A DNA stretch of 13,821 bases, taken from NCBI GenBank assembly GCA_019239785.1, contig JAFAZM010000308.1:1-13821 (forward strand). The letters run 5' to 3'. Below are positions 7,511-13,271 of this stretch, in pieces. The first letter of the stretch is position 1. Every line of letters starts with the position of its first letter. The stretch is from Sphingomonadaceae bacterium (lineage in GTDB: Bacteria > Pseudomonadota > Alphaproteobacteria > Sphingomonadales > Sphingomonadaceae). Position numbers and translations under genes: made by a program. The notes under the pieces were generated by a model that saw only the letters and a program-made list of their open reading frames with translations, ran no database searches and was not told where the DNA came from.

Positions 7511-8623
7511 TCAGCCGGCCTGCACATCGTTGTCCGCGCGGTACTTGGCGGCCTCGCCTTCGAGGTGGCCGGCATTGCGCTCGCGCAGCTCCGCCCCGGC
7601 ATCGTCGTAGAGGAAGGGCAGGAGGGCGAAGCGCCGGCCCCTGGTGACCGGCAGCGCCTGGTGCAGCAGCGAGCAGCTGAACACGATCGCCCCGCCGGTC
7701 GCCGCCCGATAGGCGCGCGGCCCGAATTCGGGGAAGTTGAGGTCGCCGCCGTCATACTCCTCGGCATTGAGGTTGATCGTCACCGCGAAGCGGCGATGCG
7801 CCGTGCCCTTGGTGGTGTTGTCCCGATGGGCGCGGAAATGACCGCCCGTCTCGGCCTCGTAGCAGCCGACCAGCAGCCGCTCGACCCTGGTCGCCTTGAA
7901 CGAGAAGGCGCGTTGCACCATCGGCAGCAGGCGATGGATCAGCCGCAGGTTGATCTCCCCGGCGAGCTCGGGATCCTCGACCAGATAATCCCGGCGGACC
8001 TTGTGCGACGGATCGAGGATCAGCTTCGTCTTGCCCTCCACGTCGCGCATGAAGCCCGATTCCTCGCCGCCGTCCGCCTCGTAGAGGTCGATCAGCCGGC
8101 GGCAGAGCGCGGGCTCGAGCACATTCGGCACGGCCGCGACCGGCGCCCAGTCCTGCGCCGGCGGCGCCAGCACCAGGCCCGCCGCGGCGGCGAGCGCGGC
8201 GTCGCCGTCCTCGAGCGCGAAGCGCCCGACCACGCGGAGAAAATGGTCGAGCAGCAGCCAGTGCGGCCGGTAGCTGCCGTCCTCGCCGGCCGCGCCATAA
8301 AGGCCGCTGACCCTGCGCTCCTCGTCGAGGAAGAAGCGCAGGCCCGGCAGGACCTGGCGAATCCTGCCCTCGGCGGCGTCGCTGGAATCGACGCTGACAC
8401 CGAAGAAGCACGCTTTCTCGTCGTCGAACAAAGCGCGCTGCCTGACGATCTTGGCGAGCGCCTCCCGCGCGGCCGGCCCGGCGGCGGAGCCGAAGAAGAG
8501 CATCAGCACGATCCGCCCGCCGACCGTGTCGAACGCATAGGCCGGGGAGCCGCCGAGCGCCGGCGCGCGGAACCACGGCGCCGCTTCGCCGATCCCCAGC
8601 AAAGTCTTGCGGAAGCTGCTCAT
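7511..8623 (-). CDS. Peroxiredoxin-like / Fe(II)-2-oxoglutarate oxygenase fusion protein
   Basis: A 370-residue two-domain protein. Residues about 8-150 resemble the AhpC/TSA redoxin fold (GEAAPWFRAPAL, RIVLMLFFGSAAGPAAREAL, FFGVSVDSSD, FFLDEERRVSGLYG). The position of the peroxidatic Cys after the FF strand reads SAAGPA, so this domain should not be a thiol peroxidase. Residues about 165-370 resemble prolyl-4-hydroxylase-like oxygenases: iron ligands His266 and Asp268 (AHRDN) and His321 (LLHQALPVTRG), with Arg331 as probable 2-oxoglutarate ligand. The substrate is unknown; protein hydroxylation is the family expectation. No strong Shine-Dalgarno is seen before the ATG at 8623-8621. It follows the FNT-family gene by 48 bases on the same strand, probably as an operon. 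Confidence 0.88.
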   Translation of the reverse strand: MSSFRKTLLGIGEAAPWFRAPALGGSPAYAFDTVGGRIVLMLFFGSAAGPAAREALAKIVRQRALFDDEKACFFGVSVDSSDAAEGRIRQVLPGLRFFLDEERRVSGLYGAAGEDGSYRPHWLLLDHFLRVVGRFALEDGDAALAAAAGLVLAPPAQDWAPVAAVPNVLEPALCRRLIDLYEADGGEESGFMRDVEGKTKLILDPSHKVRRDYLVEDPELAGEINLRLIHRLLPMVQRAFSFKATRVERLLVGCYEAETGGHFRAHRDNTTKGTAHRRFAVTINLNAEEYDGGDLNFPEFGPRAYRAATGGAIVFSCSLLHQALPVTRGRRFALLPFLYDDAGAELRERNAGHLEGEAAKYRADNDVQAG

Positions 8624-8671
8624 TGCGACGGTCTACCCGCATCTTCGGGCGCCGCGCAAACCGCGCCGAAG

Positions 8672-9487
8672 CTAGATCTCCGCCTTCACCTGGGCATGGG
8701 CGAGCAATGCGAAGAGGCCGGTGCCGCCGATGATGTTCCCGGCAAGCGCGGGAATCAGGAAGGTGCCGACCAGCCAGCCGGTCCCCGCCCCGCCCGACCA
8801 GAGCAAGAGAAAGCCCTCGGCGCCGCCGGCGACGACATGGGTGAAGCCGCACAAGGCGATCGGATAAGTGAGCGCGAGCACGATCCAGAAGCTGGAATCG
8901 TCGGCCGCCGAACGGATCCAGGCGACCGAGGCGATCAGGAAGCCGGCGGGAATGCCCTGGAGCAGCAGCTCGGTGGGGGACTTGGCGAGGAGGTGCGAGG
9001 ACAGGTCGAGCATCGCCCCGGTCAGCTCCTGCGACTGGACATGGCCGTAGATCGCCAGCGCGGAGATCGCGGCGACGCCGGCGAGATTGCCGGCAAGCAC
9101 CGCCGACCAGAGCCGCGCCACCCGGCTGAAATTGCGGCGGTTCGGGGCCCGCGCCAGCGGCAGGATCGCAACCATCGTGTGCTCGGTGAAAAGCTGCATC
9201 CGCCCGAGGATCACGATCAGGAAGCCGAGCGAATAGCCGAGCCCGGCAACTGCATCCCGCCACAGCTCGGCCGGCACATGCAGCCGCAGGGCCGCCTCGG
9301 CCCAGACCGAGGCCATGATCGCGAAGCCGGCGGCAACGCCGGACCAGAAGAGCGAGGCCATCGGCCGGTCGAGCTCATCCTCGCCCTGCTGCACGACCGC
9401 GGCGTGCACGACCTTGGCCGTGGGCGGGCTGCGCTCGCCGACCTCCCTTTGCTCTTCCTCGTCGAGATGGGGCTGGTCCTCCGACAT
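8672..9487 (-). CDS. Formate/nitrite transporter family membrane protein (YfdC-like)
   Basis: A 271-residue inner-membrane protein with an acidic cytosolic N-terminus (about residues 1-40) followed by about six hydrophobic segments. GRMQLFTEHTMVAILPL (95-111) is the hallmark of the YfdC-like branch of the FNT family. His217 in GFTHVVAGGAEG aligns with the pore histidine region of FocA-type channels. NIIGGTGLFALL (251-262) is the last conserved helix start. FNT proteins are pentameric channels for small monovalent anions such as formate or nitrite; the ligand of YfdC-like members is not established. It is divergent from an ArsR-type regulator with only 71 bases between start codons and is followed by the oxygenase fusion gene. 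Confidence 0.9.
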   Translation of the reverse strand: MSEDQPHLDEEEQREVGERSPPTAKVVHAAVVQQGEDELDRPMASLFWSGVAAGFAIMASVWAEAALRLHVPAELWRDAVAGLGYSLGFLIVILGRMQLFTEHTMVAILPLARAPNRRNFSRVARLWSAVLAGNLAGVAAISALAIYGHVQSQELTGAMLDLSSHLLAKSPTELLLQGIPAGFLIASVAWIRSAADDSSFWIVLALTYPIALCGFTHVVAGGAEGFLLLWSGGAGTGWLVGTFLIPALAGNIIGGTGLFALLAHAQVKAEI

Positions 9488-9513
9488 TGCGCCCCAACAG
9501 CGAGCCTGCCTGT

Positions 9514-9564
9514 CGGTTCCGGCTTGCAGAACCGGTAAGTCTGGGCTAACGGTAAGTCATGACT
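9514..9564. promoter_or_regulatory. Divergent promoter region with repeats over the arsR-type start
   Basis: The short region between the FNT gene and the ArsR-type gene contains CGGTTC (9514-9519) with inverted partner GAACCG (9529-9534). CGGTAAGTC is repeated directly at 9533-9541 and 9550-9558. The perfect palindrome AGTCATGACT (9555-9564) spans the ATG start. TTGCAG at 9525-9530 is a possible -35. These are plausible operator half-sites for autoregulation by the ArsR-type protein, but that is inference from position and symmetry only. Confidence 0.4.
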
Positions 9565-9867
9565 AACGCTGTAGCCTTCGCCGCTCTGGCCGAGCCGATG
9601 CGGACCGCGATCGTCGAGCGGCTCGCCGAGCGGCCGATGGCGGTCGGCGAGCTTGCCGCCTTGCTGCCGGTCAGCCGGCCGGCGGTGTCGCAGCATCTGA
9701 AGGTGCTGAAGGAGGCGAAGCTGGTGCGCGATCATGCCGAGGGCACGCGCCGCATCTATGCCATCGACCCGGCCGGGCTCGGCCGCATCCGCGCCTGGCT
9801 CGACCGCTTCTGGGATCAATCGCTCGCCGCCTACGCCGCGGCCGCCGAACGGGAGGAGAAGGAATGA
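9559..9867 (+). CDS. ArsR/SmtB-family transcriptional regulator
   Basis: A 102-residue winged-helix repressor. Residues 5-25 (VAFAALAEPMRTAIVERLAE) form the opening helices, MAVGELAALLPVSRPAVSQHLKVLKEAKLV (27-56) is the helix-turn-helix and GTRRIYAID (62-70) is the beta wing. There are no cysteines, so it is not a classical arsenic or metal sensor. It belongs with the cysteine-free ArsR proteins that commonly sit beside AHSA1/SRPBCC genes. The ATG at 9559 gives the expected N-terminus, but no Shine-Dalgarno precedes it and palindromic sequence covers the start, so leaderless translation is possible. The stop overlaps the SRPBCC start by four bases (ATGA), giving a coupled operon. The effector is unknown. 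Confidence 0.92.
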   Translation: MTNAVAFAALAEPMRTAIVERLAERPMAVGELAALLPVSRPAVSQHLKVLKEAKLVRDHAEGTRRIYAIDPAGLGRIRAWLDRFWDQSLAAYAAAAEREEKE

Positions 9868-10352
9868 ACGTAGAAGCGCAGCGCATCAGCCCGGCCCCGA
9901 TCCGCCGCAGCCTCAGGGTGAAGGCGAGCCAGGACAAGGCCTTCCGCACCTTCGTCGGCGGCATGGGCAGCTGGTGGATGAAGAGCCACAGCCTCAACCC
10001 GGCCGGCCAGAAGGACGTCGTGATCGAGCCGCGCGCGGGCGGACGCTGGTACGAGATCGGCAATGACGACAGCGAGAACGAATGGGGCCGGGTGCTCGCC
10101 TGGGACGCGCCGGACCGGGTCCTCCTCGCCTGGCAGCTCAATGCCGACTGGACCTACGATCCGGATTTCGAAACGACGGTCGAGGTCCGCTTCACCCCGG
10201 ACGGCGATCATACCATCGTCGATTTCGAGCATCGCGACCTCGAGCGGTTCGGCGAGAAGGCCGATGCCATTCGCGGCGACTACGACACCGGCATGGACGG
10301 CGGCTGGCGCAGCCTGCTCGATCTCTACCAGCAGGCGGCGGAAGCGGAGTGA
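9864..10352 (+). CDS. SRPBCC (AHSA1-type) domain protein
   Basis: A 162-residue START/Bet v 1-like protein of the AHSA1 group. Evidence is the early beta strand APIRRSLRVKASQDKAFRTF (11-30), the FVGGMGSWWMKSH block, VIEPRAGGRWYEIG (about 53-66), EWGRVLAWDAPDRVLLAW (about 73-90) and a terminal amphipathic helix starting GGWRSLLDLYQQA. Such proteins have a hydrophobic cavity; functions range from ligand binding to stress responses, and none can be assigned here. It is translationally coupled to the upstream ArsR-type gene by an ATGA overlap and is followed 5 bases later by a YciI-like gene. This regulator-SRPBCC-YciI grouping is a recurrent type of small regulated operon. No catalytic residues can be inferred. 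Confidence 0.9.
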   Translation: MNVEAQRISPAPIRRSLRVKASQDKAFRTFVGGMGSWWMKSHSLNPAGQKDVVIEPRAGGRWYEIGNDDSENEWGRVLAWDAPDRVLLAWQLNADWTYDPDFETTVEVRFTPDGDHTIVDFEHRDLERFGEKADAIRGDYDTGMDGGWRSLLDLYQQAAEAE

Positions 10353-10357
10353 GGCCG

Positions 10358-10803
10358 ATGTCCATGCTTGTCCCCCACCGCCTGCTCTTCGCCGCTCTGG
10401 CCCTCGGCGCCGCCGCCCGGGCGCCGGCCCAGCCGCCCGGCCCGCCGCAGATTCCCGCCGAGCTCAGGCCCTACGTGCCGAGCAACCTCAATGCCTATTT
10501 CATCGGTTTCCTCACCAGTCCGGAAACGCCGCGGCCGATCACGGGCGAGCTCTTCATCCGCCACCAGGCCTATATCCGCCGGCAATTCGAGGCCGGCGCC
10601 TATCATCTTGCCGGTCCGCTGACCGACGGCGGCCATATCCACGGCATCGTCATCGTCAACGCGCCGACCCGGGAAGCCGCGCTGGCGCTCATCTCGCCGA
10701 CCCGGCGGTGCAGGAAGGCGGATTCGCGGTGGAGGTGCATCCGGCGATGTTCCCGGATCTCTCCGCCGTGCGCGTGGAATATCCGGCGGCTGCGCCGCAC
10801 TGA
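10358..10803 (+). pseudogene. Exported YciI-like protein gene, interrupted by a one-base frameshift
   Basis: The 5' part reads MSMLVPHRLLFAALALGAAARAPAQ, a signal peptide with likely cleavage after A-P-A. It is followed by a YCII-type domain: NAYFIGFL, FIRHQAYIRRQFEAGAYHLAGPL and HIHGIVIVNAPTREAALALIS. After ALALIS (codon ending about 10696) the first frame turns into unrelated sequence. The expected continuation, a DPAVQEGGFAVEVHP stretch ending RVEYPAAAPH with TGA at 10801-10803, is in the neighbouring frame. Adding one base at about 10695/10696 restores a 148-residue protein. No slippery heptamer is visible, so this is a deletion or a sequencing error. Without correction, the first frame stays open into glk antisense sequence to 11854. 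GGAGTGAGG precedes the start; the second ATG at 10364 is better spaced. The gene lies 5 bases after the SRPBCC stop, third in the ArsR operon. Confidence 0.8.
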
Positions 10804-10837
10804 TCGCCCCTCCCTTGAAGGGAAGGAGCTTATCGGT

Positions 10838-11806
10838 TCACGCCGCCTGCCGCGCCCTCAGCGCCGCGGCGGCGCCTTCCAGGCGGGCCTGGTGCTGGTC
10901 GGCGAAGGCGATCGGCACCGGATCCAGCGACTTGCGCATCCGACCCTTGCCGATGAAGGCGGCGCGGAAGCGGCCTTCGCCGAGGAAGGGCAGCAGCTGG
11001 CCGAGCAGGGGGCTGACCAGGAAGACGCCGTCGAACGTGCCGGTGGTGAGCACGACATTGCCGACGAACGAGCCGAGGATCGCCCCGAACAGGTCGACCG
11101 CGGCCCGCGCCTGCGCGTCGGCGCGCTGGGCGGCGGCGACGATCGCCTCGGCCACTGGCGGCTCGCCGCGCCGCCCCTGCCGCTCGCCGAGGAAGGCGTG
11201 GATGTTCTGCAGCCCGAAATTGGCCAGCAGCCGCTCGAACGAGACGTGGCCGTGCTTCGCTCTCAGCCAGGCGAGCAAAGCGTCTTCCTCCGCATTTTGC
11301 GGCGAGAAGCTGCTGTGGCCGCCTTCGCTCGCGAAGACGCGCGGCCGCCCATCGGCGCCGATCGCGAGCATCGCGGTGCCGAGCCCCGGCCCGGTGCCGA
11401 CGACGAGATAGGTGCGGCCTGGCTCGGCCGGGCGCGCGGCGACCGGCCCGACCGGCTTCAGCCGCGACGGCGCAATCCCCGCCAGCGACCAGGCGATCGA
11501 TTCGAAATCGTTGAGCACCAAAGGCTCGTGGGCGAGGAAGGACTTGATGCCGCTCACCGAGATGTACCAGCGGCAATTGGGCAGGCTGATCGTGTCGCCG
11601 CGCGTCACCCCGGCGACGGCGAGGCCGATCGGCAGGCCGGCGGTCGAAAGCTGGTTCTCGCGCGTATAGCTCTGCAGCGCGTCGGTGAAGGTCGGGAATT
11701 GCTCGGTCCGATATTCGCGGACCGCCTGCAGGCGCACGTCGCCGCCCTTCACCAGCGCGAAGGACACGACCTCCCCGTCTATTGCCCCGACCAAATTTGG
11801 CTGCAC
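10838..11806 (-). CDS. glk: Glucokinase-family protein with degenerate N-terminal phosphate loop
   Basis: A 322-residue member of the bacterial Glk (non-ROK) family. The sugar-binding and catalytic region is recognisable: LVLNDFESIAWSL with candidate base Asp100, GTGPGLGTAML (137-147) for ATP, EGGHSSFSPQNAEED (161-175) with Glu161 and His164, and VSFERLLANFGLQNIH with Glu191. The first phosphate motif, DxGGTNxR in active Glks, reads AIDGEVVS (residues 8-15), so the usual Asp, the GGT core and the Arg are lost. It may be a weak or regulatory kinase, or a lineage-specific variant. The start is GTG at 11806-11804, with GGAGAGGG (11812-11819) 5 bases upstream. A LacI-type palindrome lies just upstream. 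It is transcribed alone and converges with the YciI-like gene. Confidence 0.85.
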   Translation of the reverse strand: MQPNLVGAIDGEVVSFALVKGGDVRLQAVREYRTEQFPTFTDALQSYTRENQLSTAGLPIGLAVAGVTRGDTISLPNCRWYISVSGIKSFLAHEPLVLNDFESIAWSLAGIAPSRLKPVGPVAARPAEPGRTYLVVGTGPGLGTAMLAIGADGRPRVFASEGGHSSFSPQNAEEDALLAWLRAKHGHVSFERLLANFGLQNIHAFLGERQGRRGEPPVAEAIVAAAQRADAQARAAVDLFGAILGSFVGNVVLTTGTFDGVFLVSPLLGQLLPFLGEGRFRAAFIGKGRMRKSLDPVPIAFADQHQARLEGAAAALRARQAA

Positions 11807-11823
11807 GGCAACCCTCTCCGGTC

Positions 11824-11835
11824 GTTAGCGCTAAC
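11824..11835 (-). promoter_or_regulatory. LacI-family-type operator upstream of glk
   Basis: GTTAGCGCTAAC is a perfect 12-bp palindrome located 17 bases upstream of the glk GTG and just ahead of its Shine-Dalgarno. The TTAGCGCTAA core has the symmetric form with central CG typical of LacI/GalR-family operators. Similar sites regulate sugar-catabolism genes in proteobacteria. On the minus strand a candidate -35 (TTGTCA, complement of 11852-11857) lies about 16-17 bases upstream, so the palindrome would cover the -10 and transcription start, suiting repression. Confidence 0.75.
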
Positions 11836-11892
11836 AGAGAAGAAGGCGGCGTGACAAGCCGCACGGAGGGTCCGCGTCCGTTCAACCTGATC

Positions 11893-12009
11893 CGCTCATC
11901 CTGAGTAGCCGCTGAGCGAAGTCGAAGCGGCGTATCGAAGGACGCAATGAGTCAGAGCGGTCCTTCGATACGGGCCTTCGCCAAGCTCAGGCCCTACTCA
12001 GGATGAGCG
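11893..12009. repeat. Inverted-repeat element, copy D2
   Basis: A 117-bp element with perfect 16-bp terminal inverted repeats, CGCTCATCCTGAGTAG and its complement, at 11893-11908 and 11994-12009. The inner arms contain GCGTATCGAAGGAC and GTCCTTCGATACG, so most of the element folds into one long hairpin. It lies between the 3' end of the E2 gene and the promoter of glk, both on the minus strand, and may help to terminate or stabilise the E2 transcript. It is the shorter relative of the element at 7291-7494. Confidence 0.88.
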
Positions 12010-12037
12010 ATCGTGGACGTGACAGGCGAATGCCGCA

Positions 12038-13270
12038 TTAATCCCGCGGCCAGCCCTCGAGCAGCTCGACGAAACGGCTCAGCCAGGCGTTGGTCTGGTG
12101 GCCGTCGACGACCCGGTGGTCGATGGTGAGGCTGACATAGGCCAGAGGCCGGATCTGGATCGTGTCGACCCCGTCCACCTCGCGGACGACGACGCGCTTC
12201 TCCAGCTTGCCGACGCCGAGGATCGCCGATTGCGGCTGGTTGATGATGATCGGCGCGGCGAAGAGCGAGCCGGAGACGCCATGATTGGAGATGGTGAAGG
12301 TGCCGCCTTTGATGTCGGCCGCGGCCAGCTTCTCGGCGCGCGCCTTCTCGACCAGCTCGTCGAGGCCGGCGGCGATGCCCTTCAGCGACAGGCGCTGGAC
12401 CTGGCGCAGCACCGGCACGATCAGCCCCTTCTCGCCAAGCGCGGTGCCGACGCCGATATTGATGTCGTCGAACAATTCGAGCCGGTCGTCGTGCCAGCGG
12501 CTGTTGATCGCCGGCGCCACCTTCATCGCCTCGGCGGCCGCGGCAACCAGGTAAGCGGTATAGGTGAGCTTCACGCCTTTCTTCGCCCAGGCCGCCTTGT
12601 GGGCCTCGCGATGGGCGATGATCGCGCTGAAATCGGCCTCGAACACGGCGGTGACATGCGGCGCCTCGGTGAGGGAACGCTGCATGTTCGACGCGATGGC
12701 GAGGCGCATGCGGTCGTGCGGGATGAAATGGGAGCTTATGCCGCCCGTGGCCGCGGGGATGATGCCCTCGATCCTGGTGGCCTGCTCGACGGCGCGGTCG
12801 ACATCGGCGCGAGTGATGCGCCCGTTGCGGCCGGTGCCCTGGATGCGCGCGGGGTCGATGTCATGCTGGAGCACGGCACGTTTGACGGACGGCGACAGCC
12901 TCGCCTCGCGCTCCTGAGCACCCCCGACCGTTCGGCCTGAGCCTGTCGAAGGCCTTTCCTGTTTCCCGGCCGAAGGTGAAGGCATGGGCTTCGACAGCTC
13001 CGGATCAGGTCCGGCGCCGAACGGCTGTTCTGTTTCCTCCGCCTGCGCGATCCGGCCCAGCACCGCGCCCGGAACCGCATCGGCATCGCTCTGCAGCAAG
13101 ATCTCGCGCAGCACGCCGGCTGCCGGCGCCGGCACCTCCATCGCCACCTTGTCGGTCTCGAGCTCGACCAGCGGATCGTTCTCCTCGACCCGGTCGCCGA
13201 CCTGCTTGAGCCAGGCGCGGACGACGGCCTTGGTGCCTTCCTGCTCGGCGGGAACGAGGACGTCGATCAC
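12038..13270 (-). CDS. 2-oxoacid dehydrogenase complex E2 (dihydrolipoyl acyltransferase), probably branched-chain type
   Basis: A 410-residue E2 core subunit. One lipoyl domain (residues 1 to about 78) carries Lys41 in ELETDKVAMEVPAP. A linker (about 79-122) is followed by the peripheral E1/E3-binding domain (about 123-158; RLSPSVKRAVLQHDIDPARI, then GTGRNGRITRADV). The catalytic domain (about 185-410) carries His385 and Asp389 in IDHRVVDGHQTNAWL. It transfers the acyl group from lipoamide to CoA. The start is GTG at 13270-13268, with GGTGGGG 7 bases upstream and one base after the E1-beta stop. Most of the linker (residues about 83-115) is encoded by a palindromic repeat. E2 sequence alone does not separate branched-chain, acetoin and pyruvate types; the E1-beta motifs lean to branched-chain. 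Confidence 0.9.
   Translation of the reverse strand: MIDVLVPAEQEGTKAVVRAWLKQVGDRVEENDPLVELETDKVAMEVPAPAAGVLREILLQSDADAVPGAVLGRIAQAEETEQPFGAGPDPELSKPMPSPSAGKQERPSTGSGRTVGGAQEREARLSPSVKRAVLQHDIDPARIQGTGRNGRITRADVDRAVEQATRIEGIIPAATGGISSHFIPHDRMRLAIASNMQRSLTEAPHVTAVFEADFSAIIAHREAHKAAWAKKGVKLTYTAYLVAAAAEAMKVAPAINSRWHDDRLELFDDINIGVGTALGEKGLIVPVLRQVQRLSLKGIAAGLDELVEKARAEKLAAADIKGGTFTISNHGVSGSLFAAPIIINQPQSAILGVGKLEKRVVVREVDGVDTIQIRPLAYVSLTIDHRVVDGHQTNAWLSRFVELLEGWPRD
12928..13024. repeat. Palindromic repeat inside the E2 coding sequence
   Basis: The element runs from CCGTTCGG (12928-12935) to CCGAACGG (13017-13024). The inner arms CTGTCGAAGGCC (12943-12954) and GGGCTTCGACAG (12986-12997) are near-perfect inverted copies. 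A separate inner symmetry, CCGGATCAGGTCCGG, spans 13000-13014. It is read through in frame as the E2 linker residues about 83-115, rich in Pro, Ser and Gly and including RPSTGSGRTV. That is a typical translation of the intergenic repeat motif TTCGACAGGCTCAGG. Confidence 0.8.
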
Positions 13271-13271
13271 G

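Noticed and set aside
7406..9538. A 710-codon plus-strand open frame
   Set aside because: It is antisense to the oxygenase fusion and the FNT gene, both of which have clear family motifs; its own translation is low-complexity and Arg/Glu/Gly-rich with no motif.
10807..10824. TCCCTT/AAGGGA between the YciI-like gene and glk as a terminator
   Set aside because: The realisable stem is only about 4 base pairs with no U tract; too weak to call.
10696..11854. The in-frame continuation of the YciI-like frame across the glk region
   Set aside because: This is read-through caused by the frameshift; the continuation is antisense to glk and has no domain features.
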